Shown piece by piece: positions 22,300 through 29,121 of a stretch of DNA of 37,161 nt. A model generated the notes under the pieces. It was not told the DNA's origin. It made no database searches and saw nothing but the letters and a program-made list of their open reading frames with translations. Where the stretch lies: positions 1-37,161 of the forward strand of contig SVTC01000023.1 in assembly GCA_015063985.1 (NCBI GenBank). Reading direction: 5' to 3'. This stretch comes from Oscillospiraceae bacterium (GTDB taxonomy: Bacteria; Bacillota; Clostridia; Oscillospirales; SIG627). The first letter of the stretch is position 1. Each line of letters opens with the position of its first letter. The position numbers and the translations under genes were made by a program.

Positions 22300-23178
22300 A
22301 TGGAGTTTAAATTAAAAAGCTTTAAAAAGGAGCTGGAGGTACTGAGGATGGCAAACGTCCATTACTTCGAGTTCACCAACAAATACCACACCGCCAGCGA
22401 CAGGCATCCCTTCAGAGAGCTGATCTACGTAGACAGCGGCACCTTGACCGTCAGATCCGACGGCTATGAAGGAGCCCTGACGAAAAACAGTCTTATAATC
22501 CACAAGGCAATGGAGGCACATTCCTTAAAGTGTCCCGACGATGCCCCCTGCAACGTTATAATAATCGGCTTCGAGTGCAAATGCGAGGCTCTTGACCGCT
22601 TCAGCTCTCAAGTCACAGAGCTGGACGGAGAGCAGCAAAATCTTCTTTCCGAGATCATCCGCGACGGACGAAGCGTCTTTCTTCCGCCCTACGACCAGCC
22701 CTCCCTGAAGGATATGAAAAAGCGCCAAAGCTTCCCCTTCGGTGCGGACCAGATGATAAAAATAAAGCTGGAGCTTCTCCTCATCAACCTTGTGCAGGCA
22801 TCAAACTCCGCCCCACACGCCACCCCAAGCTTTATCCCCCAATCCAAAATAAGCGACGTAACCGACTATCTTAACCAGAATTACCACTCCCAGCTCAGCC
22901 TGGATGAGCTTTGCTTTCTCTTCAAGACCAACAAAACAAGCCTTTGCTCCCACTTCAAGCAGGCTCACCAATGCACCATTATAGACTACGTCAACAGACT
23001 CCGGATCAAGGACGCCAAAATGCATCTGAGAGAAGGCAAGCTCAACATCACCCAGATATCCCAAGCTCTCGGCTTCTCCTCCATCCACTACTTCTCCAGA
23101 ATATTCAAAAAATACACCGGCTTCTCCCCTGCCGCCTACACCCTCAGCCTAAAATCCAAATTCGACCTACCTTTTTGA
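22300..23178 (+). CDS. AraC family transcriptional regulator (module B)
   Basis: 292 residues. N-terminal cupin-like sensor (HPFRELIYVDSGTLTV; about 1-160) and C-terminal AraC HTH pair (about 185-285; LSLDELCFLFKTNKTSLCSH, then ITQISQALGFSSIHYFSRIF and TGFSPAAY). GGAGGTG lies 8 bases before the ATG. Divergent from the M24/ASRT/creatininase/GHL6 operon, which it presumably controls. The last residues, KFDLPF, and the stop codon lie inside the REP-like repeat that begins at about 23166, so the repeat has replaced the native 3' end. Confidence 0.93.
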   Translation: MEFKLKSFKKELEVLRMANVHYFEFTNKYHTASDRHPFRELIYVDSGTLTVRSDGYEGALTKNSLIIHKAMEAHSLKCPDDAPCNVIIIGFECKCEALDRFSSQVTELDGEQQNLLSEIIRDGRSVFLPPYDQPSLKDMKKRQSFPFGADQMIKIKLELLLINLVQASNSAPHATPSFIPQSKISDVTDYLNQNYHSQLSLDELCFLFKTNKTSLCSHFKQAHQCTIIDYVNRLRIKDAKMHLREGKLNITQISQALGFSSIHYFSRIFKKYTGFSPAAYTLSLKSKFDLPF

Positions 23179-23234
23179 AAAAAGGTGGAGCCAACTTACT
23201 TTTTTGAAAAAAAGTAAGCAAAAAACTTTTAATG
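23166..23234. repeat. REP-like double-hairpin repeat, copy 2 (inverted)
   Basis: Reverse complement of the repeat at 17813-17880: imperfect hairpin CCTACC...GGTGG (23166-23188), linker AGCCAA, hairpin CTTAC...GTAAG (23195-23218), then the shared CAAAAAACTTTTAATG tail. CCTAC/GTAGG in copy 1 is CTTAC/GTAAG here, a paired change that keeps the stem. Confidence 0.85.
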
Positions 23235-23302
23235 TCGATCGGGTTTAGTTTAACATAGCGCTCGATGGGTTTCTTTGCTGTATGGGGCGCCACCCCATGC
23301 CC

Positions 23303-23341
23303 CGCCCTCTTTTTGAAAAAAGAGGGGCAAAAACTTTTATT
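23303..23341. repeat. REP-like single-hairpin repeat, copy 3
   Basis: CCCTC-TTTTTGAAAAAA-GAGGG hairpin followed by GCAAAAACTTTTATT, the same core and tail as copies 1 and 2 but with a third stem sequence. A TGGGGCGCCACCCCA palindrome lies just before it. Confidence 0.75.
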
Positions 23342-23352
23342 GCAATTATTTT

Positions 23353-23380
23353 TGTAGGGACAGGCGTCCCCGACGGTCCG
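23353..23380 (+). repeat. 28-base inverted repeat, left copy (inside RAYT remnant)
   Basis: Begins TGTAGGGACAGGCGTCC and matches the reverse complement of 23530-23557 at 25 of 28 positions, counted by eye. It codes for the VGTGVPDGP stretch. Confidence 0.85.
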
Positions 23381-23529
23381 CAAATCGAATTAACCCAATA
23401 CGGAGAAATTGCGGATAAATACATCAAACAATTAAATGATTTCTATGAACATTTGTCGGTTGAAAAATATGTCATAATGCCTAACCACATCCATTTTTTG
23501 CTTTGGGTAAAGGAAAATAAGACCGATAA

Positions 23530-23557
23530 CGGACAGTCGAGGACGCCTATCCCTACA
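23530..23557 (-). repeat. 28-base inverted repeat, right copy (inside RAYT remnant)
   Basis: On the minus strand begins TGTAGGGATAGGCGTCC; partner of 23353-23380. On the plus strand it codes for GQSRTPIPT. Confidence 0.85.
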
Positions 23558-23649
23558 GGTAATGTTGTGGGGAGCGCTTGACCTCTGATTTGTTATGATT
23601 ATCAAAAGATTAACTCTGTAATATAATGCCATCTCCGTCCTTATTACGA

Positions 23650-23681
23650 CAAAAAGCCGATACGGATAATCCGTATCGGCT
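23650..23681 (-). terminator. terminator of the hemolysin III family gene
   Basis: AGCCGATACGG-ATTAT-CCGTATCGGCT stem-loop on the minus strand followed by TTTTTGTC, 36 bases past the stop codon. Confidence 0.92.
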
Positions 23682-23716
23682 AAATCTTTATCATTTATAA
23701 ACTCAGATATAAATTC

Positions 23717-24388
23717 TCACAAAACGTAATTTATTATTCCGATATAATGGCAGACCGTGCCAAGCAAAACGAAAACGTGGAAAACACTGTGGAAATACTT
23801 TTTCTTACTGCCGATGCCGTACAAAACGGCTCCGAGAGTATAAGCTATACCACCTGCAAGTATCCAATAAAAGCATCTTATATCGCAAGACTCAAGCATA
23901 GGGCCTATTGCCATAATAATGCACCAGCCCATACCGATATAGCAGATCATACTCAGCACTCTGTATTTTCTGAGATCTATTGCGGTAAATACCGTTCCAA
24001 ACACCGCACAAGCCCACACCACACCGAATATGGTCCACGCCCAAACCGGCGAGACCACTCGCATATTGCCAAGGACAATGGGAGTATAAGTACCGGCAAT
24101 AAGGTAAAAAATAGTGCAATGATCCATTACCTGCATTACCTTTTTTCCCATATTGGGCTTAAGACCGTGATAAACACTGCTCATAGTATAAAGAAGGATT
24201 ATGGATGCACCGAAGATAGACGAGGTCACGATGCCCCAGGTATTTGAATTATTTACCGATACGACAATGCAGCTTACCAGCACCCATATACCGAATACAG
24301 CTCCCACAATATGGCTTATCATATTAAAAAGCTCTTCGCCAAAGGTATAGCGAGGCAGCAATCTGTCACGAAGCTTTGTTCTTTTCAT
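23717..24388 (-). CDS. hemolysin III family membrane protein (YqfA/PAQR-like)
   Basis: 223 residues from the ATG at 24388, which follows GGGAGGTG; the frame is open 15 codons further upstream without a site. Seven hydrophobic segments. Family features: an N-terminal RYTFGEELFNMISHIVGAVFG with the conserved Glu and His, YTMSSVYHGLKP with a Ser and His, and the C-terminal FHSVFHVFVLLGTVCHY with the His pair, together forming the zinc site of progestin/adipoQ-type receptors. True haemolysis is doubtful; the physiological role in bacteria may concern lipids. It stands alone with its own promoter and terminator. Confidence 0.93.
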   Translation of the reverse strand: MKRTKLRDRLLPRYTFGEELFNMISHIVGAVFGIWVLVSCIVVSVNNSNTWGIVTSSIFGASIILLYTMSSVYHGLKPNMGKKVMQVMDHCTIFYLIAGTYTPIVLGNMRVVSPVWAWTIFGVVWACAVFGTVFTAIDLRKYRVLSMICYIGMGWCIIMAIGPMLESCDIRCFYWILAGGIAYTLGAVLYGIGSKKKYFHSVFHVFVLLGTVCHYIGIINYVL

Positions 24389-24416
24389 TTTTACACCTCC
24401 CGTGTACAACGCGTAT

Positions 24417-24444
24417 ATTATATCATAAAACAATAAAAAATCAA
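24417..24444 (-). promoter_or_regulatory. promoter of the hemolysin III family gene
   Basis: TATAAT at 24417-24422 on the minus strand with extended TG (TGATATAAT) and TTGATT at 24439-24444, 16-base spacer. Confidence 0.65.
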
Positions 24445-24482
24445 AAGAAATATCCCCGAAAGAAAAGAATAACCCTCGGGGA
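24440..24482 (-). terminator. probable terminator of the carboxypeptidase operon
   Basis: TCCCCGA/TCGGGGA stem (24453-24459 with 24476-24482) with a large loop, followed on the minus strand by TATTTCTTTTG. It overlaps the -35 region of the next promoter, so it is weaker evidence than the others. Confidence 0.5.
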
Positions 24483-24489
24483 CAAGCCT

Positions 24490-25809
24490 TTATCTGCCTT
24501 TATTCTTTAATTTTCTTGCATTTATAAGAGTAAGCACCAATATAGCCACCAACGTGAAGGCGAGGGCGGAAAGTATAAGTATTATCACGGTGGGATCGTT
24601 GGTAAGAATATTGCCCTCGGAAGAAGTAGTATAAGGCGATGGAGCTGCCGTAGTGGTGGGAGCAACGTGGTTTACCGCATATTTGGGGAAAAGCTCCACG
24701 GATTTAATAAGCTGATCGTCGGCATATACCTCCGCCTTGCCCAAGGGCTCAATATCAAAGGGAGCATTGAGCTTATCGGGTACCTGAAGCTTATTTGTGA
24801 TAACCGCATTCTTATAGCAAAGACTGTAAACGTCCTCGGGGCAAACAAGCTCCACCCTTGAAAGTCCGCCCTCCAAAACTTCCACGTTGCAAAGCACCTG
24901 ATCCTTTGTCAGCACCTTCTCCACCTTGAAATTGTTAAAGGCGTAATCATAAAGATTCTTGGTATCGGTATAAGCGAGATTTCCTTGGTTTTTATCCTCT
25001 GCATTAAGATTTGCGCCCATAACCACAAGACAAAGCTCCATACCCTCCCTTTCTGCAGTGGAGGCAAGGCATCTGCCCGCCTGGGAGGTAAAGCCCGACT
25101 TTACTCCGCTCATCCCCTCGTAATAAAAGGAGCTTTGGGGATTAAGCATGGCAATGGTATAGGAAAGTCTTCTTTCCTTGGAGCGGCTCGTTGCGGGGAT
25201 AGTGTAATCAAGGCTTTGGGTGATTTTTTTAAACTCGGAGTTTTTAAGAGCCTCCTTTAAAATTATGCCCATATCTCTCGCGGTGCTGTAATGAAGCTGT
25301 GCCTCCAAGCCGTGGGGATTGGCAAAGCAGGTATTCTCAAGCCCCAGCTCAGATACCTTATCATTCATCATCGCAACAAAGCTCTCCACGCTTCCGCCGC
25401 CGAAATGATATGCCAGAAGCTCGGCCGCATCGCAGGCACTGGGAAGCATCATAGCATAAAGAAGATCCTCGCAGGTAAATACCTCGTCGGACTTGATGGC
25501 GATGTTTGCTCCGCCCTCTTTTATTATCTCGGAATAAAGACCGTCGTCGGGCGAGGTAATAAGAGTATTCTTTATATCATCGCAGCTTTCAAGCACAACA
25601 AGGGCAGTCATTATCTTGGTCAGAGATGCAGGCGACCGTCTTGACTCGTCGCCCTTGGAATAAACAACGTCGCCCGTATCCAGACATTCCATATAAACAC
25701 TCTGGGCGTTGGTATCAATGCTTATCTTAAGCCCATCATCCGCAAAAGCGTTAAAGGGCAATACACACAGAAGAAGGATTATAAGTAAAAAAACCGCACT
25801 CTTTTTCAT
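24490..25809 (-). CDS. D-alanyl-D-alanine carboxypeptidase (DacF/PBP5-like)
   Basis: 439 residues. Signal peptide 1-23; catalytic SLTK (Ser62-Lys65), KSG motif (237-239) and a C-terminal membrane segment (about 405-430) after a Thr/Pro-rich linker. Trims the terminal D-Ala from peptidoglycan pentapeptides outside the membrane. The second motif, normally S-x-N, reads S-A-C (124-126) in MLPSACDAAELL; Cys at this place is unusual compared with the textbook motif. It overlaps the upstream prenyl synthase stop by one base (TGATG), so the two are coupled; the prenyl chain may feed the cell wall lipid carrier or quinones. Confidence 0.94.
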   Translation of the reverse strand: MKKSAVFLLIILLLCVLPFNAFADDGLKISIDTNAQSVYMECLDTGDVVYSKGDESRRSPASLTKIMTALVVLESCDDIKNTLITSPDDGLYSEIIKEGGANIAIKSDEVFTCEDLLYAMMLPSACDAAELLAYHFGGGSVESFVAMMNDKVSELGLENTCFANPHGLEAQLHYSTARDMGIILKEALKNSEFKKITQSLDYTIPATSRSKERRLSYTIAMLNPQSSFYYEGMSGVKSGFTSQAGRCLASTAEREGMELCLVVMGANLNAEDKNQGNLAYTDTKNLYDYAFNNFKVEKVLTKDQVLCNVEVLEGGLSRVELVCPEDVYSLCYKNAVITNKLQVPDKLNAPFDIEPLGKAEVYADDQLIKSVELFPKYAVNHVAPTTTAAPSPYTTSSEGNILTNDPTVIILILSALAFTLVAILVLTLINARKLKNKGR

Positions 25810-26879
25810 CAGTGATCTCTTTTGAGCATCATTTCAGCCCATTTTATAATCAGATTTTTATATTTACTTTCGGGAAGACCCTCTATTGCCTCCAATGCCT
25901 TATTGGTGGCGTCGGCGGCATCGGCAAGAGTCATTTCCAAGGCACCGCAGCTTAAAATAAGGTCCCTTGCGGCAAAAAGCTGGGCTTCGGTTGCATTTCT
26001 GTTATTCATCGCTCTTTCAAGCACAGCCCTCTTCTCTCCTTGGCAGAGTGTATAGGCATAATGCTTTATCAGGGTGTTCTTACCCTCTCTGATATCGTTT
26101 AAAACGGGCTTACCAAAGGTCTTCTGATCGGAGGTAAGAGAAAGGATATCATCCTGAAGCTGAAACGCAAGACCGCACTCCAAGCCAAAGGTCATAGCCC
26201 TTTTGACCTCATCCGAAGTAAGGTCACTGCTGCCGAGACCGATCATCGTTCCCGCCATTGCGCAAAAGGCGAAAAGAGCCCCCGTCTTGCCATAGATCAT
26301 ATCAAGGCAGTGCTCCCTTTTTACCTCGCCCTGCAAAAGTCCGAAGCGGGTATCCAAAGCCTCGCCGTATATGAGCCTGTCAAGAATATCACCCTCCATA
26401 AGCTCGATAAGCTTAAGCACAACGTCGGATGAGACCTTATTTTCACTGAGCTTAACAAGGCTCCTGACACTGAGGGCGTGAAGGGAATCTCCTGCGAGAA
26501 TAGCCGCATCCACACCGTATTCGAAGGCGTTATCACCCTCCTGCCTTGAGCCGAAGCTCTCCGCAATATGGTAATGGGTGCTCTTGGCGCCCCTTCTGGT
26601 GCTGTCCCGATCAATTATATCGTCGTGAACCAGAGTCCAATTATGAAAAAGCTCTATTGCCAAAGCCGCGTAAAGAGCTCTGTCTTCAGCCTCCGCTCCG
26701 CCGTATGCTCCAGCAAAAAGCCTTAAAAGAGCGGGGCGCAGTCTTTTTCCTCCGCGGAAGAAATACAAAAGAGCGCCCTCCTTTATCTCCTCCGGTGCAA
26801 GATAAGGAGTGGGAAGAGTCAGTGCCGCATTTTCAATAAGCTTTCCCGTATTCTGTAAATATTCCTTAAGCTCCAACAT
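25809..26879 (-). CDS. polyprenyl diphosphate synthase family protein
   Basis: 356 residues. Condenses isopentenyl diphosphate units onto an allylic primer. First Asp-rich motif in VHDDIIDRDSTRRG (about 88-101), second in FQLQDDILSLTSD (about 239-251), and GGKRLRPALL near residue 43. The size and the bulky residues before the first motif suggest a medium or long product rather than C10, but chain length cannot be read reliably. The ATG directly follows the TAA of the HTH gene (TAAATG), in the same frame, and the gene overlaps the carboxypeptidase downstream. Confidence 0.93.
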   Translation of the reverse strand: MLELKEYLQNTGKLIENAALTLPTPYLAPEEIKEGALLYFFRGGKRLRPALLRLFAGAYGGAEAEDRALYAALAIELFHNWTLVHDDIIDRDSTRRGAKSTHYHIAESFGSRQEGDNAFEYGVDAAILAGDSLHALSVRSLVKLSENKVSSDVVLKLIELMEGDILDRLIYGEALDTRFGLLQGEVKREHCLDMIYGKTGALFAFCAMAGTMIGLGSSDLTSDEVKRAMTFGLECGLAFQLQDDILSLTSDQKTFGKPVLNDIREGKNTLIKHYAYTLCQGEKRAVLERAMNNRNATEAQLFAARDLILSCGALEMTLADAADATNKALEAIEGLPESKYKNLIIKWAEMMLKRDH

Positions 26880-27245
26880 TTATCTCTCCGTCAAAAAATC
26901 AATAAAATCGCAGATCATTTTCCTCTGCCCCATAGAAAGGCTTAAGAATTTTTCATAGAACATTTCGCCCTGCTTGATGCTGTTACTGCTCACGGGAAGC
27001 TTTTTGGTATTATTCTCGAAGTTTAGCCCTGCACAGAACAAAAGATCCTCGCTTGTAACGTCGTTATCCGCATTCTGGGCTATCTTTTTAATAAGCTTGG
27101 GTCTGGGAGGATTCTCCTGCTGACATCCCGCAAGCTTTCTCATCTGTACGTAGCTTATATCACAATCTATAGAAAATTGACGCCAGCTTCTCGTGCCCTT
27201 TGCCTGTTCAAGAAGTATGGCGAATAGTTTTTTATTAAAAGCCAT
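26880..27245 (-). CDS. helix-turn-helix (XRE-like) protein
   Basis: 121 residues. The N-terminal half looks like a Cro/XRE-type HTH: FAILLEQAKGTRSWRQFSID and CDISYVQMRKLAGCQ, with the recognition helix around 29-40, then PPRPKLIKKIAQNADNDVTSEDLLFCAGL, as in repressor-like proteins. The C-terminal half is helical and unrecognised. It opens an operon with the prenyl synthase and carboxypeptidase genes (TAA directly followed by ATG). It may regulate its own operon; target unknown. Confidence 0.75.
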   Translation of the reverse strand: MAFNKKLFAILLEQAKGTRSWRQFSIDCDISYVQMRKLAGCQQENPPRPKLIKKIAQNADNDVTSEDLLFCAGLNFENNTKKLPVSSNSIKQGEMFYEKFLSLSMGQRKMICDFIDFLTER

Positions 27246-27274
27246 TTTATTACCCTTTCAAATATATTTACAAT

Positions 27275-27303
27275 ATTATAACTCATTTTTTCAATTAAGT
27301 AAA
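27275..27303 (-). promoter_or_regulatory. promoter of the HTH-prenyl synthase-carboxypeptidase operon
   Basis: TTTACT (27298-27303) and TATAAT (27275-27280) on the minus strand, 17-base spacer. Confidence 0.6.
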
Positions 27304-27379
27304 TGGCGAAAACGAAAATAATGTAAATATTTTTATATCCGCTCCTCTCAGCCTATAGTAAAGTCCTCTTTTTAGTAAT

Positions 27380-27413
27380 AAAAAAGGGGCACCCTCCTTA
27401 GGGAAGGTGCCGC
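27380..27413 (-). terminator. terminator of the module C operon
   Basis: GGCACCTTCCC-TAA-GGAGGGTGCC on the minus strand followed by CCTTTTTT, 20 bases after the stop of the epimerase gene. Confidence 0.92.
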
Positions 27414-27434
27414 AATTTCACTTATAAAGCTGAC

Positions 27435-28277
27435 TTACAGATACTTCTTCAAAAAGTCTCTTGCCTTAATGATGTCTCTTGCGGGATCTGCGCCGGTCTC
27501 ACGTTCAACGGTGAGGTAACCGTCAAAGCCAACGGATCTCAAAGCGGCAACGTACGCATCGAAGGCAACGTCGCCCTCTCCCAAGGGAAGCTCGATAAAG
27601 TAATCGGCAACGTTGAGAGCTTCTATTCCGCCGGTTGCGAAATGCTCGTAGATGATCTTGGGATCGGTCTTCTTAAGCATTCTGCCGTCCTTGGCGTGGG
27701 TATGAACGATATGCTTGCCCAAAAGCTTAACAGCCTCAACGGGATCCTGCGCGGTGACCATTACAAAGTTTGCGGGGTCAAGGTTAACTCCCACTCCCGC
27801 GCCTGCATCCTCAACAAAGCCCAGAAGAGTCTTAGCGGATTCGGGGCCCGTCTCTATGGCAAGAGTTACACCCTTTTCCACGGCGTATCTGCCGCACTTG
27901 GAAAGTGCTTCGGCCATAACCCCATAGGTGGGATCCAGCTTATCATCGGGAATAACGCCGATATGGGTGGTGACGACCTTGGTTTCAAAATCGTTCGCCA
28001 GGTCCACTATTCTCTTTGTTGCTTCTATTCTTGCGGGATTGTCGCAGGCTATCTGGAAGCCGTGGCCGCCCATATCGCCGCAAAGAGCGCTGACCTCAAG
28101 TCCGCAGTCCTTGAGCAATTTTTTATATTTCGCTCTGTCTGCGGCTCCCAGCACCTCGGGACTGAAGGAGCCTGTGGTAGCATAAACCTGAACACCGTTA
28201 AAGCCAAGCTCGCCTGCCTTCTTGAAGGACTCCTCCAAGGGAAGCTTGAAGCAATCGGTTATAACGCCTAATTTCAT
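27435..28277 (-). CDS. sugar phosphate isomerase/epimerase-like TIM barrel protein (module C)
   Basis: 280 residues, xylose-isomerase-like TIM barrel. Metal ligands: Glu in LAIETGPES (about 139-147), Asp in VNLDPANFV (about 165), His in IVHTHAKDG (about 190) and Glu in LTVERETG (about 258). The start MKLGVITDCFKLPLEESFKK resembles inosose-dehydratase/tagatose-epimerase relatives. GGAGGT, lying in the last codons of the upstream gene, precedes the ATG. Last gene of the module C operon, after two Gfo/Idh-type genes; probably acts on the keto-product of one of them. Confidence 0.9.
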   Translation of the reverse strand: MKLGVITDCFKLPLEESFKKAGELGFNGVQVYATTGSFSPEVLGAADRAKYKKLLKDCGLEVSALCGDMGGHGFQIACDNPARIEATKRIVDLANDFETKVVTTHIGVIPDDKLDPTYGVMAEALSKCGRYAVEKGVTLAIETGPESAKTLLGFVEDAGAGVGVNLDPANFVMVTAQDPVEAVKLLGKHIVHTHAKDGRMLKKTDPKIIYEHFATGGIEALNVADYFIELPLGEGDVAFDAYVAALRSVGFDGYLTVERETGADPARDIIKARDFLKKYL

Positions 28278-28278
28278 T

Positions 28279-29121
28279 TTATACCTCCACGCTGACTACC
28301 GTCTTATCTGTAGCATCAGCCTCCAGGATCGCATCTCTCAGCGCCATTACCTGGAGAGTCTGGCGAGTATCGAAGCTGCACTTGCCGGTTTCGAAGAATC
28401 TGACCACGTCCTTAAGGAGTCCGTTAAAGAAGGCCGATCTGAGCCTTACGTGCTTGCCGTTGCCCTCGTTCTGGGCACATACGGAAAAGTCGTAGGGACG
28501 TGCGTAGCAAATGGTAAATTCCTTTTCCTTGCCGACGCAACGGATGATACGCTGATCCTTCTGCTTGATAACGTCTACCTTATATTGATCAAAGCCCATC
28601 ATTCTGATTGCTATCTCGCAGGTGTGGATTATATATTCGTTAAGGTTGCTTCCGCCGCCGGTGATGATCATAGCGGAGCAATTTCCGAGATCATCAAGCT
28701 CTGAGGAATATCTGAGAGCGGAGGAGGAGAAGAAGGGAACCTTATACTTCTCACTCAATGCAAATATCTTCCTTGCGGTCTCAAGATCGGGAGCAAAGGT
28801 CTTATCGATATAGATGATCTTTGCGTACTTGAATGCCTCCTCGGCGTAAGCAAGGTGGGTCTGGGGATCGGAGGGAGCAAGGATCATAACAACGTCGCTC
28901 TTTTCGCAGAGCTCCTTGATGGTGGCACACTTCTCGGCGCCGAATTTTTCGCACCAATCGTCGGTCTTCAGTCCGTTCCAGAGGCTTTCGTCAAGCTCTG
29001 CCCAAACGTATTTCACCTTATAGTCCGTTCCCAGCTCGCTGTTTGCCTCGTCAAGCCATGCGGGATAGTTATCGGCGTGCCATTCGTTTATATAATAATC
29101 TATAATTCCTATACTCTTCAT
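28279..29121 (-). CDS. Gfo/Idh-type NAD(P)-binding oxidoreductase, short form
   Basis: 280 residues from the ATG at 29121, overlapping the stop of the upstream gene (TGATG). Begins KSIGIIDYYINEWHADNYPA, then a Rossmann-like segment with CEKSDVVMILAPSDPQTHL and an IIYIDKTFAP stretch at the place of the EKP motif, where Asp-Lys-Thr keeps the lysine. The glycine-rich GxGxxG loop of ordinary members is absent (GIIDYYIN), so cofactor binding may differ or be lost. It is shorter than usual members (about 330-390). It could be a partner subunit for the full-length Gfo/Idh protein next to it. Confidence 0.78.
   Translation of the reverse strand: MKSIGIIDYYINEWHADNYPAWLDEANSELGTDYKVKYVWAELDESLWNGLKTDDWCEKFGAEKCATIKELCEKSDVVMILAPSDPQTHLAYAEEAFKYAKIIYIDKTFAPDLETARKIFALSEKYKVPFFSSSALRYSSELDDLGNCSAMIITGGGSNLNEYIIHTCEIAIRMMGFDQYKVDVIKQKDQRIIRCVGKEKEFTICYARPYDFSVCAQNEGNGKHVRLRSAFFNGLLKDVVRFFETGKCSFDTRQTLQVMALRDAILEADATDKTVVSVEV

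Larger units (their letters stand above)
23344..23581 (+). pseudogene. broken REP-associated tyrosine transposase (RAYT, Y1_Tnp)
   Basis: An open frame gives VGTGVPDGPQIELTQYGEIA and then EKYVIMPNHIHFLLWV, whose His-x-His is the metal-binding HUH motif of TnpA_REP transposases. Intact members are about 170-190 residues; here the N-terminal domain (TICT region) and the C-terminal part with the catalytic tyrosine (usually in a WQRSFHDH...Y context) are missing, the frame ending at GSA stop. The ORF's nominal start at 23282 lies in repeat DNA, not in transposase sequence. It is a dead remnant, set beside REP-like repeats as RAYT genes usually are. Inverted repeats inside it are listed separately. 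Confidence 0.8.
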
